DNA of 64,000 nucleotides from assembly GCA_023423335.1 (NCBI GenBank), contig JAFAFU010000033.1, positions 1 through 64,000 on the forward strand, written 5' to 3'. Position 1 is the stretch's first letter. Every line of letters starts with the position of its first letter. Positions 54,197-63,469 of the stretch are shown here, in pieces. The DNA is from Bacillota bacterium. GTDB lineage: Bacteria; Bacillota; Clostridia; Lachnospirales; Lachnospiraceae. The position numbers were made by a program, and so were the translations under genes. The notes beneath the pieces were generated by a model. That model was not told where the DNA came from and did no database searches. It saw only the letters and a program-made list of their open reading frames with translations.

Positions 54197-54979
54197 TCAG
54201 CCCCCTACTCCCTGATACAGGCGTACCATAGACCGGTACAGTATAATTCCGGCCGACAGGAAAATAATGCATGGTATTACGATGAGGAACATCGTTATAC
54301 TCCCTTCACCTAAAAGGGCTGCCGCAGGAAAATACCCGATCATGGATACCGGTACTACTAAGGATGTCAGCATTACCACCGTTTTAGGGAAGATACTCTG
54401 CGGATATTTTCCGAAGCTTCGGATGCTGTCAAATATCTCGGGAATTCGGGAATTTCCCACCCATTTGAAGGAGGTGGCCGCCATCATTAACCCGATTCCC
54501 ATCATAACGGACAACCCGATGAGGAACAATGCCCCGAACTGCAGCCACATGAGAAATGACGGCGCCGGAACATGGAACAGGGCTGTCATAAATATCGTAA
54601 GACCGCCGATAAATAATCCAACCGCATCAATAGAGAAGCTTCTTGCCATCAGAATAAACATCGTATCTACAGGCAGTATCAATACCATCTCCAGGTTCCC
54701 CTCCCTGACATGGCCCATGGTTGCCCACAAAATGCCGTGAAAGGTCATATCCGCAATTGCCATGGACATCGTAAATACCGACTGGATCAGTAATACCTCA
54801 TAAATTGTCCAGCCCTCAAAGCCTGCTCCGGAGCTGTAGATCAATACCGTAATCAGCGGAAACAGGATGTCCCCCAGCAGCATAATGATGCAGTTCAGAA
54901 AAAAATTCATCCGGTAGGTTGCGGCAGCGGCAAATGATACCTTAATACATTCTTTATAAATTAATAAATAGCGTTTCAT
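54197..54979 (-). CDS. ABC-2-type exporter permease (DUF990/COG3694 type)
   Basis: 260 residues, six membrane segments, with the family stretch GHVREGNLEMVLILPVDTMF. Forms a heterodimeric channel with the neighbouring permease. Substrate unknown; the family includes drug and viologen exporters. Confidence 0.9.
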   Translation of the reverse strand: MKRYLLIYKECIKVSFAAAATYRMNFFLNCIIMLLGDILFPLITVLIYSSGAGFEGWTIYEVLLIQSVFTMSMAIADMTFHGILWATMGHVREGNLEMVLILPVDTMFILMARSFSIDAVGLFIGGLTIFMTALFHVPAPSFLMWLQFGALFLIGLSVMMGIGLMMAATSFKWVGNSRIPEIFDSIRSFGKYPQSIFPKTVVMLTSLVVPVSMIGYFPAAALLGEGSITMFLIVIPCIIFLSAGIILYRSMVRLYQGVGG

Positions 54980-55017
54980 AGGTTCCCTTTCTGTGGAAGA
55001 CTCCCAGACTCTATCTC

Positions 55018-55836
55018 TTATGCCCCTACCCCGTTGAACCTTCTCATGGATGCCCGGTACAGGACCTCGCTGAACCCAATGGTCACAGCAACCGCCGCCC
55101 CCTGGATACAGACGATCCCGGGTATGGACATCGAAACTCCGGCCAGCTTAAAATCACCGGTGAACACCATGACCGGGACAAAGGACATATAAGGGAACGG
55201 AAGGAAAAATAATACCCGCTGCAATGCCATCGGGAAAAATACCAAGGGGATAAATACCCCGGAGAATACACTCGACAGCAGGTCAAAAACCCTCCGGATC
55301 CCGGAGGACTGGGTAAACCAAAAAGCCGTCATTCCCAAGATATAATGAACATAAAAATTCATCAGAAATGCCAGGGCAACGGAGAGACCGGTCCATCCGA
55401 TATTCTTAGGTACCATCTCAATCCCGAACAGCAGAGTAAATATGATGTAGCAAGGAACAAATTCAAAAACCAGCCCCAGTATCCTGTGTCCTACCTTCTG
55501 GGAAAAGGCAAAGAATCTGTGATGGATTGGCCGCATGGCAAAGGTAAGGAACTTTCCTGTACGGATCAGCATCTGCAGGTTCCAGTCCGCAAAGTCCATT
55601 GTCAGATAACCGATCAGTGTGGATGCCCCAAAATAGGTAATCATCTGGGACAGCTCCATTCCGTTCAATTCGGCTCTCCCGCCATAGGCGGCCGTCCAGA
55701 TAAAGTACTGGACAATGAAATAAACCGGTCCCACAAAGATGGAAACCATGGAATGGGTGCGGTAGGCTGCCCATTCCTTATAGGTAACCAGTGCCACCGC
55801 TCTCATAACCTCAAATTTATGCCGTATGTAATTCAT
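55018..55836 (-). CDS. ABC-2-type exporter permease (COG4587 type)
   Basis: 272 residues from the ATG at 55834-55836 with GGAG five bases upstream; an ATG at 55849-55851 is possible. Six membrane segments, start YRTHSMVSIFVGPVYFIVQYFIW. First gene of the exporter operon, divergent from the DUF6774 gene. Confidence 0.9.
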   Translation of the reverse strand: MNYIRHKFEVMRAVALVTYKEWAAYRTHSMVSIFVGPVYFIVQYFIWTAAYGGRAELNGMELSQMITYFGASTLIGYLTMDFADWNLQMLIRTGKFLTFAMRPIHHRFFAFSQKVGHRILGLVFEFVPCYIIFTLLFGIEMVPKNIGWTGLSVALAFLMNFYVHYILGMTAFWFTQSSGIRRVFDLLSSVFSGVFIPLVFFPMALQRVLFFLPFPYMSFVPVMVFTGDFKLAGVSMSIPGIVCIQGAAVAVTIGFSEVLYRASMRRFNGVGA

Positions 55837-56039
55837 GGTTTCTCCAAACATAACCTTCCCCTTTGGCTCTGTTTTGCTCAAATGTAGTATGCTGATATTA
55901 TACATCAAATTCCATAATTGTAAATATTTTTCCATGATGCCGCTGCAAAAAAGGGGAGGTCTTCCTGCTGTTTTTTGGAATATTGATTGAAGTCTCACAC
56001 AATCCTGCCTGCGGCATATATTTTATTGGGGTGAACTTC

Positions 56040-56264
56040 ATGGATGAATGTGAGCTTATATCATTTATTACGGCAACTGCCTGTGCAATAGCAAAAAACT
56101 GCCCGGAAGATGAGATCACACTTCTGGCCGCTGTATTCACGCAGCTTGGAGATACTTTGGCAACCGTTCTGACAAAAAGATCCCTTGCCGGTACGGGAGA
56201 CAATAAAGATACGAACCATAAAGACTGTTCTATAGATAGCAATAAAGATACAGGAGGCCGCTGA
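56040..56264 (+). CDS. DUF6774-type small protein
   Basis: 74 residues from the ATG at 56040 (GGGGTG upstream). Core MDECELISFITATACAIAK then EDEITLLAAVFTQLGDTLATVL, two hydrophobic helices with two cysteines, as in small clostridial proteins of this family. Function unknown. A terminator overlaps its 3' end. Confidence 0.8.
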   Translation: MDECELISFITATACAIAKNCPEDEITLLAAVFTQLGDTLATVLTKRSLAGTGDNKDTNHKDCSIDSNKDTGGR

Positions 56265-56281
56265 TGTCTCCTGTTTTTTTA
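56250..56281 (+). terminator. Terminator overlapping the DUF6774 gene end
   Basis: ACAGGAG / CTCCTGT arms followed by an eight-T run. Confidence 0.85.
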
Positions 56282-56442
56282 TTATCGTACGGCAGCCCTG
56301 TTTATTGATATATACATTGAGCCTTTGAAGCTTTGTTCACAAATAAATCATTTGCAAAATCCAGACAGGTGAGATAAAATGTACTCGATTATTGGATTAC
56401 ATACATAGACTAGAACGTAAACCCTAGGAGGGGATGAAGCAA

Positions 56443-56694
56443 ATGGTATATAAGACTTCCGGCGTATGCAGCAGAGAAATCAATTTTGAGATAGATGAAG
56501 AGAGCAATACGATCAAATCCGTAAGCTTTAAGAACGGCTGTGCAGGGAATGCCGCCGCACTGTCAAAGCTTTTGCCTGGTATGAAGGTGGATGAGGTCAT
56601 CCATAAACTGGAGGGAACACCCTGCGGTTTTAAGCAGACTTCCTGTCCGGATCAGTTAGCCAAGGCTCTAAAGAAATGGAGGTCTGTCGAATGA
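56443..56694 (+). CDS. TSCPD-domain protein
   Basis: 83 residues from the ATG at 56443; an ATG three codons earlier sits very close to the AGGAGGGG site. Family signatures are VCSREINFEI, FKNGCAGNAAAL and the C-terminal TSCPDQLAKAL that names the domain. Often found as stand-alone or at the end of ribonucleotide reductases; cysteines may bind metal. Its stop overlaps the murG start (ATGA). Confidence 0.88.
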   Translation: MVYKTSGVCSREINFEIDEESNTIKSVSFKNGCAGNAAALSKLLPGMKVDEVIHKLEGTPCGFKQTSCPDQLAKALKKWRSVE

Positions 56695-57748
56695 AGCGTA
56701 TCGTATTAACCGGCGGAGGAACTGCCGGTCATGTAACTCCCTGTATCGCTCTGTTACCGGAGCTACAGAAGGAGGGCTATGATATCCATTATATCGGCTC
56801 ACGAAACGGAATTGAGCGGAAGCTGATTGAGGAGTACGGCATTCCCTATTACGGAATATCCTCCGGCAAATTCCGAAGATACTTCGATCCAAAGAATTTT
56901 TCCGATCCGTTTAAAGTGATGAAGGGATACCTTGAGGCCAAGAAAATACTCAGGAGGTTAAATCCGGATGTGGTCTTTTCAAGGGCGGTTTTGTCTCCGT
57001 GCCTGTCGTGCTGGCTGCAAAGAAGGTGAAACTTCCGGTCATCATCCATGAATCTGATATGACGCCGGGTCTGGCTAACAAATTAGCTATTCCTGCTGCC
57101 AGGAAGGTATGTGCAAATTTTCCTGAGACCGTCAAATACCTCCCCCCGGAGAAAGCCGTACTTACCGGCACTCCCATCCGTAAGGAACTGTTTTCCGGCA
57201 ACAAAATCAGAGGCTTGGATTTTTGCGGTTTTACTGCCAATAAACCCGTAATTCTGGTGATCGGCGGAAGTACCGGCTCAAAAGCAATCAATGAAGTAAT
57301 CCGCGGCATGCTGCCGACCCTGCTCAGGGATTATCAGATTGTCCATCTATGCGGTAAGGATAACATCGATGAACGTCTGACCGATAAAGCGGGATATGTA
57401 CAGTTTGAATACATCAAAAAAGAACTGAGTGATTTGTTTGCCGCTGCCGATCTCGTGATATCAAGAGCCGGCGCCAATGCCATATGCGAGCTTCTGGCAC
57501 TCAGAAAGCCCAATGTCCTGATCCCATTATCCTTAAAATCCAGCCGGGGTGACCAAATCCTGAATGCAGAATCCTTTGAGCGTCAGGGATATTCTTATGT
57601 TCTTAAGGAAGAGGATTTAAGTGTAGCAAGCCTGCTGCAGGCAATCCATGGAGTGATGGAAAATAAACATACCTATATCGGCAGGATGAATCAGAGTGAG
57701 CTGAATAATTCCATCGATGCTATTATCGGTTTGATTAAAGAATATTGA
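56691..57748 (+). pseudogene. murG: murG interrupted by a one-base deletion
   Basis: UDP-N-acetylglucosamine transferase that makes lipid II. The N-terminal part (56691-57029; LTGGGTAGHVTPCIALLPEL) and C-terminal part (from 56999; VPVIIHESDMTPGLANK, IGGSTGSKAIN, ISRAGANAICELLAL) lie in different frames. The frames cross at 56980-56983, where tcaagggcgg would need tcaaagggcgg to restore the usual family sequence VFSKGGFVSVPVVLAA. All other parts look intact. MurG is normally essential, so a sequencing error or a second murG elsewhere is more likely than true loss. Ribosome site GGAGG. Confidence 0.9.
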
Positions 57749-57784
57749 TCCTCCTACATAAGCCTCCACGGACAAAGGAAAATA

Positions 57785-57826
57785 AGGCTGCCCATTGGTT
57801 TTTTCCTGGGCAGCCTGTTGCTTTTT
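57785..57826 (+). terminator. Terminator of murG
   Basis: AGGCTGCCCA / TGGGCAGCCT, ten-base arms, followed by a T-rich tail. Confidence 0.85.
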
Positions 57827-57864
57827 CTTTTATATCCTCCGGATGTTCTTATCCTGATTCCTGT

Positions 57865-57950
57865 TTGATTTTTATCTTTTTCTTGTTTCTATACTTATTT
57901 TTACTCTTATTTCTATTCTTATTCTATTCTTATTCTATTCTTTTTCCAAT
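57865..57950. repeat. Pyrimidine-rich low-complexity tract with 11-base repeats
   Basis: Repeated ttattctattc units between murG and the HIT gene, overlapping the last codons of the HIT gene. Confidence 0.6.
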
Positions 57951-58346
57951 TGCTTCTGCTATCTTAGCAGACTCCCCATCTGCGTATTTGCCCTGAAGCC
58001 AGGTGATTTCCACCTGATCCTCCGTAAATCTCGGAATTAGGTGCATATGGAAATGGAACACGGTCTGTCCTGCGGCTGTTCCATTGTTCTGCAGAAGATT
58101 TACTCCCTCAAACTTAAGCTCCGCCCGCATGGCAAGCGCAACCTTTCTGGCAACGATCAGAGCTTTCGCCGCAGTCTCATCATCCAGCTCAAACAGATTC
58201 GCGGAATGCTTCTTCGGCAATATTATGGCATGTCCCCTGGCAGCCGGAGAAATATCCATAATAACTTTAAAATCTTCATCCTCAAAAATCGTGTCGGACG
58301 GAATCTGTCCGTCAATAATCTTACAAAAAATACAGTTATCCTTCAT
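57930..58346 (-). CDS. HIT-family nucleotide hydrolase/transferase
   Basis: 138 residues. CIFCKIIDGQIPS at the N-terminus and the histidine triad HFHMHLIPRF. Members hydrolyse adenosine phosphoramidates or dinucleoside polyphosphates. GGAGG before the ATG. Confidence 0.94.
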   Translation of the reverse strand: MKDNCIFCKIIDGQIPSDTIFEDEDFKVIMDISPAARGHAIILPKKHSANLFELDDETAAKALIVARKVALAMRAELKFEGVNLLQNNGTAAGQTVFHFHMHLIPRFTEDQVEITWLQGKYADGESAKIAEAIGKRIE

Positions 58347-58453
58347 AATAATTCCTCCAATGTCGATTGTTGTATTACGCTTCTTCTTGTATAATTTTCC
58401 ATAATTTGATACTATTTTTATTGTCTTATAAAATAAATTAAGGGGGTATTATC

Positions 58454-59206
58454 ATGTTTCCGGAAGCAGATCAGGATTCGCTTGCTTATCTAATCAAAGA
58501 AAATCCAATGATAGAGACAGTGATTCAAAATATTGTTGATGACTATAAAAAAACCACTTCCATATTTATTCATGAGCTCCGAAACCCGCTGTCCCTGATG
58601 AAGGGCACTCTTCAATACATAGAAGCAAAGCATCCGGAGGCAAAAGATTTCAAATATTGGGCACAACTGCAGGACCTGGTGCATGATATGGAAGTAATGA
58701 TGTCCGATGCTTCACAACTGAATACCTGCACCAATATCAATAAATTAAATCATAATCTTCTTATCCTGTTAGGAAATACCACGAATAATTTTATGCCCCA
58801 GGCCGCTGAGAAGGGGATTGATCTGGCCCTCGAAATTGAGGAAGGCAGTGAGGAATATTTTTACTCCTATCCCTGTGATGCCATCAAGCTGAAGCAGGTA
58901 TTCTCCAACCTGATTAAAAACGCTCTGGAAGCCACCTCTCCGGGAAATTTTATTCGTGTAACCTTAAAATACCTGCCCGGAGACGAAGAAATACTTCCCA
59001 AGCTGTCCATACGGTTCAGCAATAACGGCTTTCCCATTCCCGCGGAGGATCTGGAGAATATCTTCGTACCCTTTGTAACCTATAAAAAGGGCGGTACCGG
59101 TGTCGGACTTGCCATTGCACGGAAGATTATCGAGCTCCACTATGGCACCATCAGCGTCTGCTCGGATGACTGTCTGACCAGCTTCACCATACTTCTTCCT
59201 CTCTAA
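58454..59206 (+). CDS. Soluble sensor histidine kinase
   Basis: 250 residues without membrane segment or recognised sensor domain. HisKA with HELRNPLSLMKG (phospho-acceptor His in the N-terminal third) and an ATPase domain (NLIKNALEATSPG; GGTGVGLAIARKIIELH). No response regulator is adjacent, so it is an orphan; orphan kinases of this kind can feed Spo0A in sporulating clostridia, which is only a possibility here. GGGGG before the ATG. Confidence 0.88.
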   Translation: MFPEADQDSLAYLIKENPMIETVIQNIVDDYKKTTSIFIHELRNPLSLMKGTLQYIEAKHPEAKDFKYWAQLQDLVHDMEVMMSDASQLNTCTNINKLNHNLLILLGNTTNNFMPQAAEKGIDLALEIEEGSEEYFYSYPCDAIKLKQVFSNLIKNALEATSPGNFIRVTLKYLPGDEEILPKLSIRFSNNGFPIPAEDLENIFVPFVTYKKGGTGVGLAIARKIIELHYGTISVCSDDCLTSFTILLPL

Positions 59207-59220
59207 GCCCTCCGGAGCGA

Positions 59221-59262
59221 AAGGATTGTATTCAAAGGATTATATTCAAAGAATTATATTCT
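59221..59262. repeat. Three tandem 14-base repeats
   Basis: aaggattgtattca, aaggattatattca, aagaattatattct between convergent genes, ending at the flavodoxin stop. Confidence 0.7.
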
Positions 59263-60264
59263 TTATAATATATTGAACTGGAACACCTGATCGAAGGTGC
59301 GGAGTGTTTTAAAATTACCCTTCGCTGTCAGCTCACTGGACATAAAGGCGCCTTGGAAGGTAATCCTTCCAAACACCAGCCGGTTCATAACGGCGTGGGT
59401 TGTCTTGGCAATTACATCCGCATCCTGCCGTTCCCCGTAATAGCACTTCAAATGTTTATTATTAATCTCTACCACCAGAGTTTTCTTCGTATCTGTCAGG
59501 GTAATGGAATAGGTTGCCACAAAATCATCCAACGGATGGAAGTTGTCCTTCAGGTTTTTGATAAATTCCTGTCCGGCCTCCCCGTCCCCGCTGTCTAATT
59601 TCTCCTTATACATCTGGGTCAGCTCCTCAATATCCTCCTTCTGCTTCTTTACATAAGCATCATCGGATACATACATGGAAAGCTGTTCACTTTCCTGGGG
59701 TGTCAGAACGATCGGACTGCTCTGGAGCAGATTCTGCTTCACGGCGGTATTGCTGACCGGCATCATTTTCCTCTTCTGGTTAATAATCCGGTAGAAGGAT
59801 TCTGCTTTGTCTTCTATACTCTTAGAAAATTCCGTATTTGTCTCGAATTCAATGTGGTCCTCAACATAGGCACAGATACCGTTATAGGGAGGTATCCCGC
59901 CAAGCATTTCCCAGGCCTTTACCAGTGTAACCTCTGCGTCCCGCTCACCGTAGGTGGACGCCGTAACAACAGGAAGCATATATATTTTGCTGATTTTCTC
60001 CTTGTCTGCGTACAGCCAGCAGGAATCCAGGAATTGCTGCATAAAGCCGCCGATACCGAACCATTCCACCGTTGTGGCAAGGATCACCCCATCCGCTTCC
60101 TTTAACGTCTTTGGGAGCATCGCAATGGCATTCTTCTCCTCATACAGGTTATATCTGGTAACCTGTACCCGGAGTTCCTCTAAAACTGCGGTCAGCTTAC
60201 TTATTACATAAAGGGTAGGATCTTCAATCAACCCTCTTCCACCATAATAAATAGTAATTTTCAT
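59263..60264 (-). CDS. Flavodoxin-fold protein fused to an SCP2-like domain
   Basis: 333 residues. N-terminal flavodoxin/NADPH-FMN-reductase-like fold (MKITIYYGGRGL; DGVILATTVEWFGIGGFMQQFLD) to about 165, helical linker, and a C-terminal SCP2 sterol-carrier-like fold from about 235 (TLVVEINNKHLKCYYGE; GRITFQGAFMSSELTAKGNF). Predicted FMN-binding redox protein with a lipid- or hydrophobe-binding module. ATG overlaps the rhomboid stop. Confidence 0.82.
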   Translation of the reverse strand: MKITIYYGGRGLIEDPTLYVISKLTAVLEELRVQVTRYNLYEEKNAIAMLPKTLKEADGVILATTVEWFGIGGFMQQFLDSCWLYADKEKISKIYMLPVVTASTYGERDAEVTLVKAWEMLGGIPPYNGICAYVEDHIEFETNTEFSKSIEDKAESFYRIINQKRKMMPVSNTAVKQNLLQSSPIVLTPQESEQLSMYVSDDAYVKKQKEDIEELTQMYKEKLDSGDGEAGQEFIKNLKDNFHPLDDFVATYSITLTDTKKTLVVEINNKHLKCYYGERQDADVIAKTTHAVMNRLVFGRITFQGAFMSSELTAKGNFKTLRTFDQVFQFNIL

Positions 60265-61364
60265 ATATTATCTTCTCCTCCCGCACTTTTATTTCGAGTG
60301 GTTCCTTCTGACTTTTTCTTACGGTAAAGCAGGATGGCCAACAGTACCCCGCCGACAAATCCGCCGATATGAGCCGCATTGTCGATATTGACACTGGATA
60401 TTCCGCCATAGAGACTGAACACGGCAAATAAAATAATCTGCCGGCCATTCAAATCCTCCAGTCTGCCCTTATTAACGATAATTATATAGGCCATGGCACC
60501 CACTATGCCAAAGATGGCTCCGGAAGCCCCAACCGAAAAAACATTTTCTTCCTTAAGCATATTATAACTGATGGAGGTTATCCCTGCAAGAATCCCGGAG
60601 CCAAAATATATCAGCAGATATTTGAATTTTCCTGCCGCACGCTCCAGATTATCCCCGACAAAGAAAATTACCAGCATATTGTTCAGCAGATGCTCCAGAT
60701 CCGAATGTAAAAACATCGCGGTAAAAATCCGGTAAAATTCCCCTTCCTCCTTGACAAGAAACCAGTTCATGGCCCCGCCCGCCAAAACCTCTTCCGAATA
60801 GCCGAATAGCTTGGTATAATGGACGATTAAATGCACCAGGATATTGATCACAATCAGTGCCGTGTTGAACGGGGTAATCCATTCTGTTTTATGGCGCTCC
60901 CTTTCCTTCCCTATATAACCGGCCGGAAGGCCCTCGGGTCCGTACTGCATATCCGTACAGTAATGATCATTTTCCATCAGCTGCTCTATATCTTTCTTAA
61001 GCCCCAGATATTCCGGGGTCTGATTCTCGTAAATCATGAGCCTTCGATTCGTAAGATCAACAACCCAATGATCATCCTGATCCAGACAGAACCGCTTCGC
61101 CCTGTCCGGTGCTTCGGTCAGGATTATGCTGAGTAAATGTACGGCCTGAAATCCGTTATTATAGAATTTACCCTTAATGTTATCCAGTATTCTCCCGTAT
61201 TCCTCCGCTGAAATTTCATCTCCAGCCGGTGAGTGAAAGAGAATCAGGATGTCGGCGTTAAGATTCGCCGGACGGTAGAACAGATATAGCCCGTTCATTT
61301 TAATGTCCAGCATGATAAAATCCCTTATTCGAAATTGATAGATCAGCCCGTCAATGATTCTCAT
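60261..61364 (-). CDS. Rhomboid-family intramembrane serine protease
   Basis: 367 residues from the ATG at 61362-61364 (GGAG upstream); an ATG four codons earlier is possible. The N-terminal 165 residues form a soluble domain of unknown type. Then six or more helices with the HSDLEHLLNNML loop, the catalytic Ser in GASGAIFG and the catalytic His in AAHIGGFVGG. Cuts substrates within the membrane. Twenty-two bases follow glpK. Confidence 0.92.
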   Translation of the reverse strand: MRIIDGLIYQFRIRDFIMLDIKMNGLYLFYRPANLNADILILFHSPAGDEISAEEYGRILDNIKGKFYNNGFQAVHLLSIILTEAPDRAKRFCLDQDDHWVVDLTNRRLMIYENQTPEYLGLKKDIEQLMENDHYCTDMQYGPEGLPAGYIGKERERHKTEWITPFNTALIVINILVHLIVHYTKLFGYSEEVLAGGAMNWFLVKEEGEFYRIFTAMFLHSDLEHLLNNMLVIFFVGDNLERAAGKFKYLLIYFGSGILAGITSISYNMLKEENVFSVGASGAIFGIVGAMAYIIIVNKGRLEDLNGRQIILFAVFSLYGGISSVNIDNAAHIGGFVGGVLLAILLYRKKKSEGTTRNKSAGGEDNI

Positions 61365-61386
61365 TCTTCTCCACATTCCTGCTCAT

Positions 61387-62892
61387 TTATTTGCGTATCG
61401 TTTCGTCTTCCCAGGCGAAGGAGTGTGTCACGGCTTTCTTCCACCCTTCAATCAGTTTATTTTTCTTCGTTTCATGCATATCTGGAAGAAAGGTCTCGGC
61501 CAGCGCCCAGTTTTTCTTTATTTCTTCTTTATTTCTCCAAAAGCCTGCCGCCAGTCCTGCCAGATACGCCGCACCTAAGGCCGTTGTCTCAATGCATTCC
61601 GGCTTATGGACCCTGGTCTGCAAAATATCTGCCTGAAACTGCATCAGAAAGCGGTTCGCACAAGCTCCGCCATCCACCTTCAGGGATTGCAGGCTGACAC
61701 CAAGGTCATTTTCCATTGCTTTCAGAACATCATGGGTTTGATAGGCGATGGACTCTAAGGTAGCCCGGATCAGATGATTTCGGTTGCAGCCCCTGGTGAT
61801 GCCGACCACTGCGCCCCTGGCATACTGGTCCCAATAAGGAGCTCCCAGGCCTGCGAAGGCGGGAACTACATATACTCCGTTCGTATCCTCCACCTCGGAG
61901 GCATATTTCTCACTTTCCGCCGCTGTCCGGATCAGCTGAAGCTCATCCCTCAGCCACTGCACCGCTGCACCGGCCACAAAGACGCTTCCTTCCAGGGCAT
62001 ACTGCGGCTTTTCCTCCGTACCGGCCGCAATCGTGGTTAGCAGACCGTGCCTGGATACTACGGCTTCCTCTCCGGTATTCATAAGCAGGAAGCAGCCGGT
62101 TCCATAGGTATTCTTCACATCCCCTTTGTGAAAGCAGCACTGCCCGAATAAAGCAGCCTGCTGGTCGCCTGCCGCTCCTCCGATTGGTATCTCTTCACCG
62201 AATAGGGAGCGATCCGAAACTCCATAGATATAACTGGAGGGTTTCACCTCCGGAAGCATCGCCCCGGGAATCCCCAGCTCATCTAACAGCTTCCGGTCCC
62301 ATGAAAGCTTCCGGATATCAAACAGCATGGTCCGGGAGGCATTGGAGTAATCCGTGATAAAGGTTCTTCCCTTCGTCAGATTCCAGATCAGCCAGGTATC
62401 CACGGTCCCAAACAGCAGATTTCCCTTTTCCGCTTCTTCCCTGGCTCCGGGAACATGCTTCAGTATCCATTGTAGCTTCGTCGCCGAGAAATAAGCATCC
62501 GGTATCAACCCGGTGGTTTCCCTGATATAGGGCTCCAGTCCCCGGGTTTTTAAATCCCTGACCAGGTCCGCTGTCCTGCGGCACTGCCATACAATGGCAT
62601 TACAGACCGGCTGTCCCGTATGCCTGTTCCAGACCACGGTGGTCTCTCTCTGGTTCGTAATGCCGATTGCTGCAATCTCTCCCGCCGCTATGCCCAGCTT
62701 TGCCATGGCTTCCGTCGCAACCGAGATCTGGGAGGACCATATCTCCATCGGATCATGCTCCACCCATCCGGGCTTCGGATAAATTTGCGTAAACTCCTTC
62801 TGAGCCACACTCTTCATCTTTCCGGCTCTGTCAAATATAATGCATCTGGAACTGGTTGTTCCCTGGTCCAATGCCATAACATACTGCTTCAT
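61387..62892 (-). CDS. glpK: Glycerol kinase
   Basis: 501 residues from the ATG at 62890-62892. YVMALDQGTTSSRC at the N-terminus, ITNQRETTVVWN and the C-terminal KVDGGACANRFLMQFQAD. Phosphorylates glycerol to glycerol 3-phosphate. First gene of an operon with the rhomboid and flavodoxin genes; no glpF or glpD is adjacent. Confidence 0.96.
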   Translation of the reverse strand: MKQYVMALDQGTTSSRCIIFDRAGKMKSVAQKEFTQIYPKPGWVEHDPMEIWSSQISVATEAMAKLGIAAGEIAAIGITNQRETTVVWNRHTGQPVCNAIVWQCRRTADLVRDLKTRGLEPYIRETTGLIPDAYFSATKLQWILKHVPGAREEAEKGNLLFGTVDTWLIWNLTKGRTFITDYSNASRTMLFDIRKLSWDRKLLDELGIPGAMLPEVKPSSYIYGVSDRSLFGEEIPIGGAAGDQQAALFGQCCFHKGDVKNTYGTGCFLLMNTGEEAVVSRHGLLTTIAAGTEEKPQYALEGSVFVAGAAVQWLRDELQLIRTAAESEKYASEVEDTNGVYVVPAFAGLGAPYWDQYARGAVVGITRGCNRNHLIRATLESIAYQTHDVLKAMENDLGVSLQSLKVDGGACANRFLMQFQADILQTRVHKPECIETTALGAAYLAGLAAGFWRNKEEIKKNWALAETFLPDMHETKKNKLIEGWKKAVTHSFAWEDETIRK

Positions 62893-63469
62893 ACCGGATA
62901 CCCCCATTTTTATCGGATCATTGCATCATTCAAATTAGGTTTGATTATTCTTTCTTCGATAGACCTTCCCCTATATTATTCCATGACGCTTACAGGTTAA
63001 ACTCATTTTAACACTCTGGCACCATAATTTACAATATTAAATAAACGAAAATGCTCCCGAATAATTTTCTGATCGGCAGCACTTTTCCTATACTCGGTAA
63101 CTCCATCCGGACGGCATATGGATTATTGCGGATGACCTTGCACTATAAACTGATATTTTATATTCGCAAAAGATATTTCATCTCCTGCTTTTATCTCTTT
63201 CTGCTGGTTACCTCTGAAATATTGCGTCATCTGCTTATGTTCTTGTAAATAATGGTAGTTCTGTCAATATGCTTTCTTGTGTTATTAGTTTTACCAAAAA
63301 AATACATCAATTATAGCATCATCCGGCATAGAGTTTAATTCAATGTTATTATAAGTTTGTCAAAAGCAAATCAAGTTCAATGAAAGGGGTGATACCAATG
63401 AATAGGCTTGTTTGATATTAGGATACTACCATCTTAAAAATTTTAGAGCGGATGAAAGGAGATATTTTA
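62893..63469. other. Intergenic region with a possible FHA-domain remnant
   Basis: No intact gene. On the minus strand, about 63128-63262, a short open stretch (EIKAGDEISFANIKYQFI) resembles the last strands of an FHA domain; it has no complete gene around it. The rest shows nothing recognisable. Confidence 0.35.
63398..63415 (+). other. Five-codon mini-ORF with strong ribosome site
   Basis: MNRLV then stop, preceded by AAAGGGGTGA. It lies 55 bases before the next gene and could be a leader peptide or chance. Confidence 0.3.
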
